This document shows, in pieces, positions 27,124 to 35,560 of a stretch of 64,000 bases of DNA. The number at the start of each line of letters is the position of its first letter. Position 1 is the first letter of the stretch. The notes under the pieces were generated by a model. The model did no database searches. It was not told the DNA's origin and worked only from the letters and a program-made list of their open reading frames with translations. A program made the translations under genes and the position numbers. This DNA is from Candidatus Accumulibacter adjunctus (GTDB taxonomy: Bacteria > Pseudomonadota > Gammaproteobacteria > Burkholderiales > Rhodocyclaceae), in NCBI GenBank assembly GCA_000585015.1, contig JFAX01000006.1, positions 63,696 through 127,695 of the forward strand, given 5' to 3'.

Positions 27124-28255
27124 GCTCAGACTCCGGGAGAAGTTCAGCAGGAACGGCGATCCGCTCGGGTGGCAGCGGCGGCTCACCGCCAGCCTGCCGC
27201 CAATGGCTCAACTGATAGACGTAGGCGAGCACCTCGGCGACCGCTGCATAGAGCAAAGCCGGAATCTCCTGATCGAGGTCGACGTGCCGGTGCAGCGCCC
27301 GCGCCAGCACCGGCGCCTCGACCAAGGGCACACCGTTGCTGGCAGCCAGCTGCCGTATCTTCAGCGCGATCTCGCCAGCTCCCTTGGCGAGCACTTTCGG
27401 TGCCCCCATGCCGCTGCTGTAGGCGAGGGCAACGGCGTAGTGCGTCGGATTGGTGACGATGACGTCGGCCGCCGGTACCGCAGCCATCATGCGCTTGCGC
27501 GCCGCCTCGCGCTGCAGTTGGCGGACACGCCCCTTGATCTCCGGGTTGCCTTCAAGTTCCTTCCCTTCCTGCTTCACTTCCTCGCGGCTCATCTTGAGCT
27601 TGTCGTGGTACTGCCACAGCTGGAACGGCACATCGACGGCAACGATCAGCAACATCGCCGCAACGATGGCGAGAAAGCTGAAGCTGAGCAGGTGGCCTGC
27701 GTTCGCCAGCCCGACGGGCAGTGGCTGCGCAAACATGGCGAGCAGATCACCCCGCTCGCTCCACATCACCCAAGCGGCGACACCACCGAGCAACGAGGCC
27801 TTGGCGATCGCCTTGACGAGTTCGACGACGCCATGCCACGACACCAGGCGGGCAATGCCCTGCAGGGGGTTCAGGCGACTCGGGTCGGGTTGCAGGGCCT
27901 TGGCCGAGAAGTTCCAGCTTCCCAGGAAGAAGGGAGACAGCAGCACGGCGACCAGCAGAGCGCCGAAAAGCGGGGCAAGAGTGAGCAAGGACTCGGCCGC
28001 CAGATCGCCCAGGCGCGTCAGCATCAATGACGGTTCGTGTGCTGCCTGGTGGTCTACCACGAGACCGCGGCGGACAAGCACCGACAGCCTCTGCATCATC
28101 CACGGCCCCAGTACCATGAACGCCGCCGCACCGACGATCAGGACGAGAAAGGCGCCCACCTCATGCGAACGCGGCACCTGCCCCTCTTCGCGAGCCTGCT
28201 CGAGGCGTCGCGCCGATGCGGGCTCGGTACGTTCGACGTCGCTTTCCTCTGCCAT
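27116..28255 (-). CDS. flhB: Flagellar export switch protein FlhB
   Basis: A membrane protein (379 aa) that switches export specificity from hook to filament. It has an N-terminal basic region (ARRLEQAREEGQVPRS), four helices between about residues 35 and 210, and the autocleavage motif NPTH at residues 269-272, the same numbering as in Salmonella. It starts the flhB-flhA-flhF-flhG-fliA-motC-motD operon. Confidence 0.97.
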   Translation of the reverse strand: MAEESDVERTEPASARRLEQAREEGQVPRSHEVGAFLVLIVGAAAFMVLGPWMMQRLSVLVRRGLVVDHQAAHEPSLMLTRLGDLAAESLLTLAPLFGALLVAVLLSPFFLGSWNFSAKALQPDPSRLNPLQGIARLVSWHGVVELVKAIAKASLLGGVAAWVMWSERGDLLAMFAQPLPVGLANAGHLLSFSFLAIVAAMLLIVAVDVPFQLWQYHDKLKMSREEVKQEGKELEGNPEIKGRVRQLQREAARKRMMAAVPAADVIVTNPTHYAVALAYSSGMGAPKVLAKGAGEIALKIRQLAASNGVPLVEAPVLARALHRHVDLDQEIPALLYAAVAEVLAYVYQLSHWRQAGGEPPLPPERIAVPAELLPESERG

Positions 28256-28281
28256 TTCGCGCTTCCAGTCTGGATCACCGT

Positions 28282-28287
28282 ATTATA
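28282..28287 (-). promoter_or_regulatory. -10 element candidate for the flhB operon
   Basis: A perfect TATAAT on the minus strand lies 27-32 bp before the flhB ATG, in an AT-rich stretch. No good -35 hexamer is at 16-18 bp. No GG-N10-GC sigma-54 signature or sigma-28 box was found in the 180-bp region up to cheA. Transcription by vegetative RNA polymerase, perhaps with an activator, is the likely reading. Confidence 0.4.
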
Positions 28288-28381
28288 GGAAAACCGTTGT
28301 TAGAATAGAGGGCTAGGCAATCTTATTTACATCAATTCTCGAATAGTTGCAGCCTAACAACAGTCGTGGCGGCGAAGCAAT

Positions 28382-28408
28382 CAAAACGGGGGGCTTGCGC
28401 CCCCCGTT
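28382..28408 (-). terminator. Rho-independent terminator after cheA
   Basis: On the minus strand, AACGGGGGGC, a 4-nt loop and GCCCCCCGTT form a 10-bp stem followed by TTTG. It lies 28 bp after the cheA stop and isolates the chemotaxis operon from flhB, which is transcribed in the same direction. Confidence 0.85.
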
Positions 28409-28435
28409 GCCACCTGCACAAGAGAAATCCGGCAG

Positions 28436-30376
28436 TCAGACGAGCAGTTCCAATGCTCGAGGTGCCGTCGTCCGCGTGTCTCGCTCGCCCTTCGCGGCAA
28501 GATCCGACAACAGCTCCTTCATGTCCAGTATGAGAACGATCTGACCATTCGACAGGGTCGTCACTCCGGCCACCCCGCGCGGCCGGAAGTCGTCGAGCGC
28601 CTTGATCACCGCATCATCGCGCCCGGCGAAGTTGTCCACCGCCAGAATGAAGCTCCGTTCAGCAGTCTGCATGAGGACACCGAACTCGGGCCGCCGCACC
28701 TGTGGCCACCCGAGGAGATGTGCCAGGGCAATCACCGGCAGAATCTCGCCCCGCACCACCAGTGTTTCCCGGCCGCCCACCTCCTGCATTCGCTCGTGGT
28801 CAATTGGCAGAATCTCCCGCACCAGCGACAGCGGCAGGGCAAACGGCTGCTCTTCCAGGAGGACGAGCAGCACGGGCAGGATGGCGAGCGTCAGCGGCAA
28901 CGAGATGACGAAGACCGAACCCTTGCCGGGTTCGGAACGGATCTCGATCGAGCCATTGAGTTTCTGGATGTTTGTCTTCACCACATCCATGCCGACGCCG
29001 CGACCGGACACCGCCGAAGCCTTGGCCATCGTCGAGAAGCCCGGCAGGAAGATGAGGTTGAGACTCTGCCGGTCATCGAGCGTGTTCGCGTCCTCCTCGC
29101 TGATGATGCGCTTCTCGACCGCTTTCGCACGAATGCGCTCCGGACTCATGCCGCGCCCGTCATCGGCGATCATCAGGACGATGTGGTCACCTTCCTGTCG
29201 CGCTTCGAGACGGATGACACTCTTGGCCTGCTTGCCGGCGGCACGCCGCTCGTCGGGCGATTCGACCCCGTGATCGACGGCATTGCGGATCAGATGGATC
29301 AGCGGGTCGGCCAGATCCTCGATCATCGTCTTGTCGACCTCGGTTTCTTCTCCGATCAGGGCCAGTTCGACATCCTTGCCCAACTGTCTGGCAAGGTCGC
29401 GCGCGATGCGCGGGTATTTCTGGAACAGGCGGCCGATCGGCTGCATGCGCGTCTTCATGACCGAGTTCTGGAGGTCGGAAACCAGCAGGTCGAGCTGGCT
29501 GACGGCCTGATCGAGTGCCTGCAGGGTGTCCGAGTCCGTACGCCCGGCCAGGATGTCCGCCCGCAGGCTGGTCAGGCGGTTCTTCGTCAGGCCAATCTCG
29601 CCGGACAGATTGAGCACCTGATCGAGTCGCGCCGTGTCCACACGGATGGTCGTCTCGCGTGCCGCCGCCCGCTCGTCAGCACGCCGCCCCGAGGGCGCGG
29701 CGCTGGCCGCAGCCCCGGGCCGGTCCGTGCTGCGTCGCCCCTCCGGAGGGAAGTGCGGCTGCAGCTGCGACAGTTCGACCTCGTCTGCCTGCTTGCCAGC
29801 TGGCGCGGTCGCAGCCGTGCGGGCAACGGCCGGCAGGCTGACGGCAGGCTGGCCACCGATGACGGCCGCGTGCAGCGCCTGCCAGTCCGGACCCTGCTCG
29901 CCCGAGCCGGTGGCCACTGCCGGCCCCGCTGGCCCGCCTGCCCGCGGCTCTGCGGCAACGGGCGATGTGGCGCCGGGATCGGCGGCCGTCGTCAGCGCGC
30001 TCTGCAGATTGGCGGTGACCTCTGCGGCGGCGGGGAACGGCTGCCTGCCCTGGGCAATCTCGCCGAACATCTGGCGAACGCCCTGCGTGGCCGCCATGAT
30101 GGTGTCCATCAGCGCCGGGGTGAGCTCCTTCTCACCATTTCTCAGCCGGTCGAACAGGTTTTCGGTCAAGTGACAGAGCTTCACCAGCTCGCCGGCATTG
30201 AGGAAACCGGCACCACCCTTGATCGTGTGAAAGCCGCGAAAGATGTCGTTGAGCAGCCCCAGATCCTCCGGGCTTCGCTCGAGATCGACGAGCTTGTTGT
30301 CGACATCCGACAGCAGGTCGCCGGCTTCCTGCAGGAAATCCTGCAGCAGATCCTCCATCCCCGCAAAATCGCTCAT
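28436..30376 (-). CDS. cheA: Chemotaxis histidine kinase CheA
   Basis: The central chemotaxis kinase (646 aa). The P1 phosphotransfer domain has His50 in GFHTIKGGAGFLN. A long Ala/Pro-rich linker (about residues 130-250) shows no clear P2 domain. P3 dimerisation follows (LDQVLNLSGEIGLTKNRL). The P4 ATPase has LIRNAVDHGVESP, IADDGRGMSPERI and GRGVGMDVV. The CheW-like P5 domain closes the protein. AGGAGG precedes the ATG at 30376. No cheW gene is nearby, so coupling may rely on the two CheV proteins or on a remote CheW. Confidence 0.96.
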   Translation of the reverse strand: MSDFAGMEDLLQDFLQEAGDLLSDVDNKLVDLERSPEDLGLLNDIFRGFHTIKGGAGFLNAGELVKLCHLTENLFDRLRNGEKELTPALMDTIMAATQGVRQMFGEIAQGRQPFPAAAEVTANLQSALTTAADPGATSPVAAEPRAGGPAGPAVATGSGEQGPDWQALHAAVIGGQPAVSLPAVARTAATAPAGKQADEVELSQLQPHFPPEGRRSTDRPGAAASAAPSGRRADERAAARETTIRVDTARLDQVLNLSGEIGLTKNRLTSLRADILAGRTDSDTLQALDQAVSQLDLLVSDLQNSVMKTRMQPIGRLFQKYPRIARDLARQLGKDVELALIGEETEVDKTMIEDLADPLIHLIRNAVDHGVESPDERRAAGKQAKSVIRLEARQEGDHIVLMIADDGRGMSPERIRAKAVEKRIISEEDANTLDDRQSLNLIFLPGFSTMAKASAVSGRGVGMDVVKTNIQKLNGSIEIRSEPGKGSVFVISLPLTLAILPVLLVLLEEQPFALPLSLVREILPIDHERMQEVGGRETLVVRGEILPVIALAHLLGWPQVRRPEFGVLMQTAERSFILAVDNFAGRDDAVIKALDDFRPRGVAGVTTLSNGQIVLILDMKELLSDLAAKGERDTRTTAPRALELLV

Positions 30377-30386
30377 CGCGAACCTC

Positions 30387-31241
30387 CTAGAATCCCAGGC
30401 TGCCGAGCAGCTCGTCAACCTGCTGCTGTGAGGCGACGACGTCGCTACGACCCTCGGGGTTGATCACTGGCCCGTTGAGGAGGCTGTTGATCGATTCGGT
30501 ACGCCGCTCGCCAGGCAGCGTCTCGATCAGCACCTCCATCAGCTGCGTCTCCAGCTCGTGTGCCACCTGAATGATCTTCTTGATCACCTGGCCCGTGAGA
30601 TCCTGAAAATCCTGGGCCATCATGATCTCGAGAAGCTGTGCCTTGGTTGCCTCCGTCTTCGCCGGCAAGGCCTGTTTGAGAAAGGAACGGGTCTCCTCGG
30701 CCAGAAGCCTGAACTCGTCGACCGCCAACCGGTTGGCAAAAAGCGCATCCCAGCGGGTCGCCAGCGCCGTCGAAGCGGCTTCGAGTTGCTCCTGCAGCGG
30801 GTTGGCAATGTCGGTCGCGTTGAGGACGCGGCAGGCAGCCTGCTCGGTCAACGTGGCGACGTAGTTGAGCCGCTCCCTGGCATCAGGAATGGCGGACACG
30901 GTGCTCTCGAGCAGTTCGCTGTAACCCAGTTGGCCCAATGTGTCGTGCAGCTGGCGGGCCATCTGACCGACGCGCTGAAATACCCGATCCTGTCCCTGCC
31001 ATTGCGCCGCCGCGCCCGGTGCAGCCGTGGCCGCCTGTGCTCCCCGCACGGAGTCGAACAGCGCCTGCAGTTCGTCACTGTCGTCTGCTCCGTCTCCTTC
31101 ACGCAACTGCTGCAGCAGAGATGCCGCCTTGGCCTTGGCGGCAGGTGGCTCGGCAGAACTGGCGGTCACGATTCCCGAGGCGATGCTGTCGAACAGAGCC
31201 TCGAGCTCCCGTGAATCGCCGGAGGTGTCGCTCTCGTTCAT
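30387..31241 (-). CDS. cheZ: CheY-P phosphatase CheZ with N-terminal extension
   Basis: Phosphatase that removes the phosphate from CheY-P (284 aa; E. coli CheZ is 214). The catalytic helix region contains MMAQDFQDLTGQVIKKI, with the essential Gln in the QDLTGQ context. The CheY-binding tail is QQQVDELLGSLGF at the C-terminus. The extra N-terminal 70 residues carry two near copies of one motif, SRELEALFDSI (10-20) and SDELQALFDSV (55-65). It lies between cheY and cheA, 10 bp from cheA. Confidence 0.93.
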   Translation of the reverse strand: MNESDTSGDSRELEALFDSIASGIVTASSAEPPAAKAKAASLLQQLREGDGADDSDELQALFDSVRGAQAATAAPGAAAQWQGQDRVFQRVGQMARQLHDTLGQLGYSELLESTVSAIPDARERLNYVATLTEQAACRVLNATDIANPLQEQLEAASTALATRWDALFANRLAVDEFRLLAEETRSFLKQALPAKTEATKAQLLEIMMAQDFQDLTGQVIKKIIQVAHELETQLMEVLIETLPGERRTESINSLLNGPVINPEGRSDVVASQQQVDELLGSLGF

Positions 31242-31242
31242 C

Positions 31243-31632
31243 TCAGCCCCCCATCCTGTCGAAGATCTTCTGCAGCTTCTCTGCCAGCGTTGCCGCCGTG
31301 AAAGGCTTGACGATGTAACCGCTGGCCCCCGCCTGCGCGGCGGCGATGATGTTCTCCCTCTTCGCCTCGGCGGTGATCATCAGTACCGGCAGGTGCTTCA
31401 GCGTTGCCGAACCGCGGATGGCCTGCAGCAGCTGCAGGCCATCCATGTTCGGCATGTTCCAGTCGGTGACGACGAATTCGAAACCACCCTGGTTGAGCTT
31501 CTGCAGAGCCACGGCGCCATCTTCGGCCTCGTCGACGTTGGCAAAACCGAGTTCCTTCAGCAGATTCCTGACGATGCGCCGCATCGTCGAGAAATCGTCG
31601 ACCACGAGAATCCTCATCTTGGGATCAGCCAT
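31243..31632 (-). CDS. cheY: Chemotaxis response regulator CheY
   Basis: A single-domain receiver (129 aa) that signals to the flagellar switch. It has the acidic pocket [13 protein letters not shown], phosphorylated Asp in [12 protein letters not shown], the Thr in LMITAEA and Lys in [10 protein letters not shown]. Two ATGs are adjacent (31635 and 31632); the second has GGAG at a proper 6-nt spacing and is chosen. The upstream gene is a cheV. Confidence 0.96.
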   Translation of the reverse strand: MADPKMRILVVDDFSTMRRIVRNLLKELGFANVDEAEDGAVALQKLNQGGFEFVVTDWNMPNMDGLQLLQAIRGSATLKHLPVLMITAEAKRENIIAAAQAGASGYIVKPFTAATLAEKLQKIFDRMGG

Positions 31633-31652
31633 CATTGACTCCGATTGTTCGC

Positions 31653-32591
31653 TCAGCGCTCGAGCAGGGGACGCAGGGTGTCGGCCAGAACCTCTGCGTC
31701 GAACTTGGCAACGTAGGAGTCGACACCCACTGCCTTGCCCATGGCATGGTTGGCCTGTGACGACAGCGACGAGTGCATCACGACCGGGATGCCCGAGAAC
31801 CGGGCATCCGCCTTGATGTTGCGGGTTAGGACGTAGCCATCCATTTCCGGCATCTCGGCGTCCACCAGGATCAGGCGGACCTCGTCGCGCAACGCGTTGC
31901 GACTCTGCTCGGCGTGCGCCGCAAGCGCCTGCAGGCGGCTCCACGCTTCCGCGCCATTGGTGGCGTGCTTGTGCCGGACACCAAGTTTGTCCAGCACCTC
32001 GGTGATCTTGCGCCGGGCGACCACCGAGTCATCGACGAAGAAGATGCTCGCATCCTGATCGACGTTGGCTGGAGGAATATCGACGATGATCGCCTCGCCG
32101 AAGGCGTTGGCCAGGATCTGCTCGACGTCGAGAATCGATACCAGTTTGCCATTGTCCAGTTCGGTGACCGCGGTGATCAGCCCCTGATTCGTGGACAGGA
32201 CGTTCTCCGGTGCCCGGACCTTCTCCCAGTCCACCCGGATGATCCGGTCCACTTCATGCACGAGAAAACCAAGCGTCCGCTTCGAATACTCGGCCACCAT
32301 CATCGTCCTGCCGTACTCGTCGTGGTGCTCCCCATGCTCGAGAAAGGCAATCAGCGAGAGCACCGGTATCACGTTGCCGCGCAGCGAGATCAATCCCTCG
32401 ACGCCGCGCGGCATGTTCGGGGTCTTGGTGATGGGCGGCGTCCGCCCCACTTCCCTCACCTTGAAGACGTTGATGCCGAAGGTCTCGCGTGTCCCCAGCG
32501 AGAAGAGCAGGATCTCCATCTTGTTCGATCCGGCGAGACGCGTTCTCGCGTCGACGCCGTCGAGCAGGTTCTTCCTTTCGGCCAACTCCAT
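31653..32591 (-). CDS. cheV: Chemotaxis coupling protein CheV (copy 1)
   Basis: A CheW-receiver fusion (312 aa). The CheW-like domain covers about residues 20-165 ([26 protein letters not shown]). The receiver covers about residues 185-310, with [13 protein letters not shown], phospho-acceptor Asp in [13 protein letters not shown] and the C-terminal Lys in SYVAKFD. It couples receptors to CheA and may adapt by phosphorylation. It is adjacent to a second, diverged cheV. Confidence 0.94.
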   Translation of the reverse strand: MELAERKNLLDGVDARTRLAGSNKMEILLFSLGTRETFGINVFKVREVGRTPPITKTPNMPRGVEGLISLRGNVIPVLSLIAFLEHGEHHDEYGRTMMVAEYSKRTLGFLVHEVDRIIRVDWEKVRAPENVLSTNQGLITAVTELDNGKLVSILDVEQILANAFGEAIIVDIPPANVDQDASIFFVDDSVVARRKITEVLDKLGVRHKHATNGAEAWSRLQALAAHAEQSRNALRDEVRLILVDAEMPEMDGYVLTRNIKADARFSGIPVVMHSSLSSQANHAMGKAVGVDSYVAKFDAEVLADTLRPLLER

Positions 32592-32614
32592 CCTATCGCT
32601 CCTGTGAGGCCCGT

Positions 32615-33586
32615 TCAGCGCGACGGCAGCGCTGGCAGGCCGCCGCCCTGCAAGCGGCGCGTCAGCGTCTCCGAAAGCCGCTGCGGTTCGAACTTGGGCA
32701 CGTACTCGTCAACGCCGACCGACTTGCCGAGCTGCTGGTTCGACATGCCCGACAGCGACGAATGCATGATGACCGGCACGCCGGCAAATCGCGGGTCGGA
32801 CTTGATCTTCTTCGTCAAGATGTAGCCGTCCATCTCCGGCATCTCGATGTCCGTCAGAACGAGACTGATCAGGTCGCCGACCGCCTGACCGGAAGCCTGC
32901 GCATAGGCAGCCATCTTCTCCAGCTCGAGCCAGGCTTCCAGACCGTTGATCGCGGCAACGTACTTGACGCCCATCGCCCCCAACGTGCGCTCGATCTGCT
33001 TGCGTGCAACCGACGAATCGTCGGCGAAGAAGACCGTCAGCTGCGGATTGTCGAGTGGCTTGATGTTGCGATAAACGATCTCGTCGTCGTAGTTGGTCGT
33101 CTCGGAGAGGATCTTCTCGACATCCATCATCATCACCAGACGCCCATCCGGCAGTTCCGTGACAGCCGTCACCAGACCACCCAGATCGGCCAGCAACATC
33201 GCCGGCGGCACGCGCATCTGCCCCCAGTCGAGACGCAGGATGGTATCCACACCCTCGACCAGGAAGCCCTGGGTATGACCGGCATACTCGGTGATGATCA
33301 TGATCGAGCGTGGTGTGTGCGTATCGACTCCGGCATAGCGGGCGAGGTCCACGACCGGCACCAGCGCACCGCGCAGGCTGACCATGCCCTCGACCGATGG
33401 CGGCATCTCGGGCGCCGCGGTGATCGGCGGCGTGCGCATCACTTCACGCACCTTGAAGACGTTGATGCCGAAAGTTTCGCGGCGGCCGGTGCGCGCATCG
33501 GTGCCGAGGGAGAAGAGCAGGATCTCCAGCTTGTTGGTGCCGGCCAGCTTGGTCCGGGCATCGATGTTCTTCAGCAATTCCGACAT
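32615..33586 (-). CDS. cheV: Chemotaxis coupling protein CheV (copy 2)
   Basis: A second CheW-receiver fusion (323 aa) with the same domain order. The CheW part includes [20 protein letters not shown] and GMVSLRGALVPVV. The receiver has [29 protein letters not shown] and the Lys in EYVPKFE. The start at 33586 is fixed by AGAGGAAG 4 nt upstream; an in-frame extension reaches the mcp gene and is rejected. Similarity to copy 1 suggests an old tandem duplication. Confidence 0.94.
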   Translation of the reverse strand: MSELLKNIDARTKLAGTNKLEILLFSLGTDARTGRRETFGINVFKVREVMRTPPITAAPEMPPSVEGMVSLRGALVPVVDLARYAGVDTHTPRSIMIITEYAGHTQGFLVEGVDTILRLDWGQMRVPPAMLLADLGGLVTAVTELPDGRLVMMMDVEKILSETTNYDDEIVYRNIKPLDNPQLTVFFADDSSVARKQIERTLGAMGVKYVAAINGLEAWLELEKMAAYAQASGQAVGDLISLVLTDIEMPEMDGYILTKKIKSDPRFAGVPVIMHSSLSGMSNQQLGKSVGVDEYVPKFEPQRLSETLTRRLQGGGLPALPSR

Positions 33587-33695
33587 ATATCTTCCTCTTG
33601 CAGGAATCAGCGCCGATCGGGTCAGCGACATCTTAATCGAATCGTCGTCCGCACGCCAAGGTAGCCAGTCGTGTCGGCAGTGGGCTCTGCCGCTC

Positions 33696-35396
33696 TCACA
33701 CCTCGGTCCTGTAGCCGATGCGGAAGCCGCCCCAGTGGCGGCCCTTGACATGGATCGGCGCGGAAATGTCGTGCATCAGCTCGCCCGTGTCGCGGCGATA
33801 GGTCTGCAGCAGGAATGAATGCTCGTGAACGCCGCAACGCTTTCCGACCGGGTCGTCGAAGATGCGCTTGCTGCGATTGCGGACGAAATCGATCTTCTCG
33901 TCACCGGTCAGCGGTTGCGCAAACGCCCGGTTGTGCGTCGGCACATAGCCATTGCGGTCGATGCAGATGGCGTAGACGAGGCACTGGTGCTGTGCCAGCA
34001 CCTGCTCCTGCAGTGGTGCCACGGCCTGGTCGGTAAACTCGTCGAAACGCGTCCGGTACTTCTGCGGCCGGGTATTCGGCAGCGGCTGGTAGCGCTCGTC
34101 GAACAGATCGTCCAGGCCGATCCTGCCGGCATCGACGGCGCCGTCGAGGAGCTTGCCGATGCTCCGGGCCGCCTCGGTGACGATGCCGGGCATGCGCGTA
34201 TGAACGCCGACCGCGTGCTCACCGGCCGCCCCCAGCCGGAAGACATTGCCCACTTCCTTCAGGTTTTCGGCCAGGCACTCGACGTGGTCGACCGCCAGCA
34301 GCGTCTGCCCGCTGACCTCGCTGTTCGCCTCGGCCATCTGCCTGATGTTGCGCACATGCTCGGCGATGCTCGCGCCGGTGCGCGTCTGCAGGGCGACCGC
34401 AGCGGCGATCGCCTCGACCTTATCGAGTGTCTGCCGTGCCCCGCTGTTGATGCCGTCAAGCGCCTGTGCTGCCTGCCGTGCGAGTTCGGCACCCTTGCGC
34501 GCCTGACCGCTGCCGGCCTCGATGCTGGCAATCGCCGATTGTGTCTCGCCCTGGATGGCGGTGATCATCTGGCTGATCTCGCCGGTCGCCTGCGAAGTTC
34601 GTTCCGCGAGCTTGCGCACCTCGTCGGCGACGACGGCGAATCCACGCCCGTGCTCACCTGCCCGCGCCGCTTCGATGGCGGCATTGAGGGCCAGCAGATT
34701 GGTCTGGTCGGCGATTTCGCGAATCGTCTGGACAATGCCGCTGATGGCTCGGGATCGTTCGCCGAGCGCACCGACCACGGCTGCCGACTGGCTCACCGAG
34801 GCAGCGATCTGCTCCATCTCTGCCGACGCCATGCGGGCAATCGACATGCCGTCTCTGGACAGACTGTTCGATCGCTCGGCGATACCCGCCGTTTCGCTGG
34901 CTTTCTCGCTCACCTCGTTCAACTGCAGGGTCAGACTGGCCATCTCGTCGGCAGTCGCCAAGGCGGCATCCCGCTGCTCGTTCGATCCGGCTGCCACCCG
35001 CCGGGCATCACCGATCAACTGCTGCGAAGCGGTGCCAACTTCGATCGAGTTGAACAACAGCTTGCCAACGATGATGGCGAAGCTCTCCATCAGCCGGTTG
35101 TAGTCGGCCGCAACGAGCGCCAGTTCATCCCCGCCGACGGCGGCTGCGCGTCTGGTCAGGTCGCCATCGGCATAGGTTCCCGTGATCACTGCCCGCAATC
35201 CTTGCAGCCGACGCAGCAGGCTGCGCTCGACGATCACGGACATGGCGACTGCAGCGAGGAGCGCGAGTCCCGTCGCCGGCAACCAGCCGGACATGCCGCC
35301 ACCCAGGACGGAATGACCCAGCCAGCCAGCTGCGACCGTCAGCAGCACCATCAACAGCAGCGCCGCACGGATTTTCCACGCCAGTCCCATCATCAT
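33696..35396 (-). CDS. Methyl-accepting chemotaxis protein with C-terminal sensor domain
   Basis: A chemoreceptor of 566 aa with an inverted layout. Two N-terminal helices (about residues 10-28 and 40-56) are joined by a short loop, leaving almost no periplasmic domain. A HAMP-like region follows (to about 110). The signalling hairpin is [20 protein letters not shown] with [20 protein letters not shown]. After it comes a domain of about 135 residues (from about 430) with [29 protein letters not shown] and HWGGFRIGY, resembling Cache/PAS-type ligand domains placed C-terminally in some receptors. Sensing is therefore probably cytoplasmic. A sigma-28 promoter lies upstream. Confidence 0.9.
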   Translation of the reverse strand: MMMGLAWKIRAALLLMVLLTVAAGWLGHSVLGGGMSGWLPATGLALLAAVAMSVIVERSLLRRLQGLRAVITGTYADGDLTRRAAAVGGDELALVAADYNRLMESFAIIVGKLLFNSIEVGTASQQLIGDARRVAAGSNEQRDAALATADEMASLTLQLNEVSEKASETAGIAERSNSLSRDGMSIARMASAEMEQIAASVSQSAAVVGALGERSRAISGIVQTIREIADQTNLLALNAAIEAARAGEHGRGFAVVADEVRKLAERTSQATGEISQMITAIQGETQSAIASIEAGSGQARKGAELARQAAQALDGINSGARQTLDKVEAIAAAVALQTRTGASIAEHVRNIRQMAEANSEVSGQTLLAVDHVECLAENLKEVGNVFRLGAAGEHAVGVHTRMPGIVTEAARSIGKLLDGAVDAGRIGLDDLFDERYQPLPNTRPQKYRTRFDEFTDQAVAPLQEQVLAQHQCLVYAICIDRNGYVPTHNRAFAQPLTGDEKIDFVRNRSKRIFDDPVGKRCGVHEHSFLLQTYRRDTGELMHDISAPIHVKGRHWGGFRIGYRTEV

Positions 35397-35438
35397 CGTC
35401 GTCTCCTCGTCGTCGCTGCAGCGCTCTTCATCATCAGC

Positions 35439-35465
35439 AATACGGCAGAAAACGCCCGACCTTTA
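35439..35465 (-). promoter_or_regulatory. Sigma-28 (FliA) promoter of the chemotaxis operon
   Basis: The minus strand reads TAAAGGTC, an 11-bp spacer, then GCCGTATT. The -35 differs from TAAAGTTT at two positions and the -10 keeps GCCG. The predicted start is about 35 nt before the mcp ATG. With only small gaps downstream, it may drive mcp-cheV-cheV-cheY-cheZ-cheA up to the terminator at 28.4 kb. Confidence 0.7.
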
Positions 35466-35560
35466 GCGACTTCGCCAAATCGGTGAGGTCGCCGCCGCCG
35501 TTGCCCGCCAGGCGGCGCAACTGCGTCGCGACTGGCGCCACCTGCAGCGCGGCCCGGCGC

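Noticed and set aside
28718-30463. A 581-codon open frame on the plus strand
   Set aside because: It is antisense to cheA, which has all its domains; the frame has no recognisable features.
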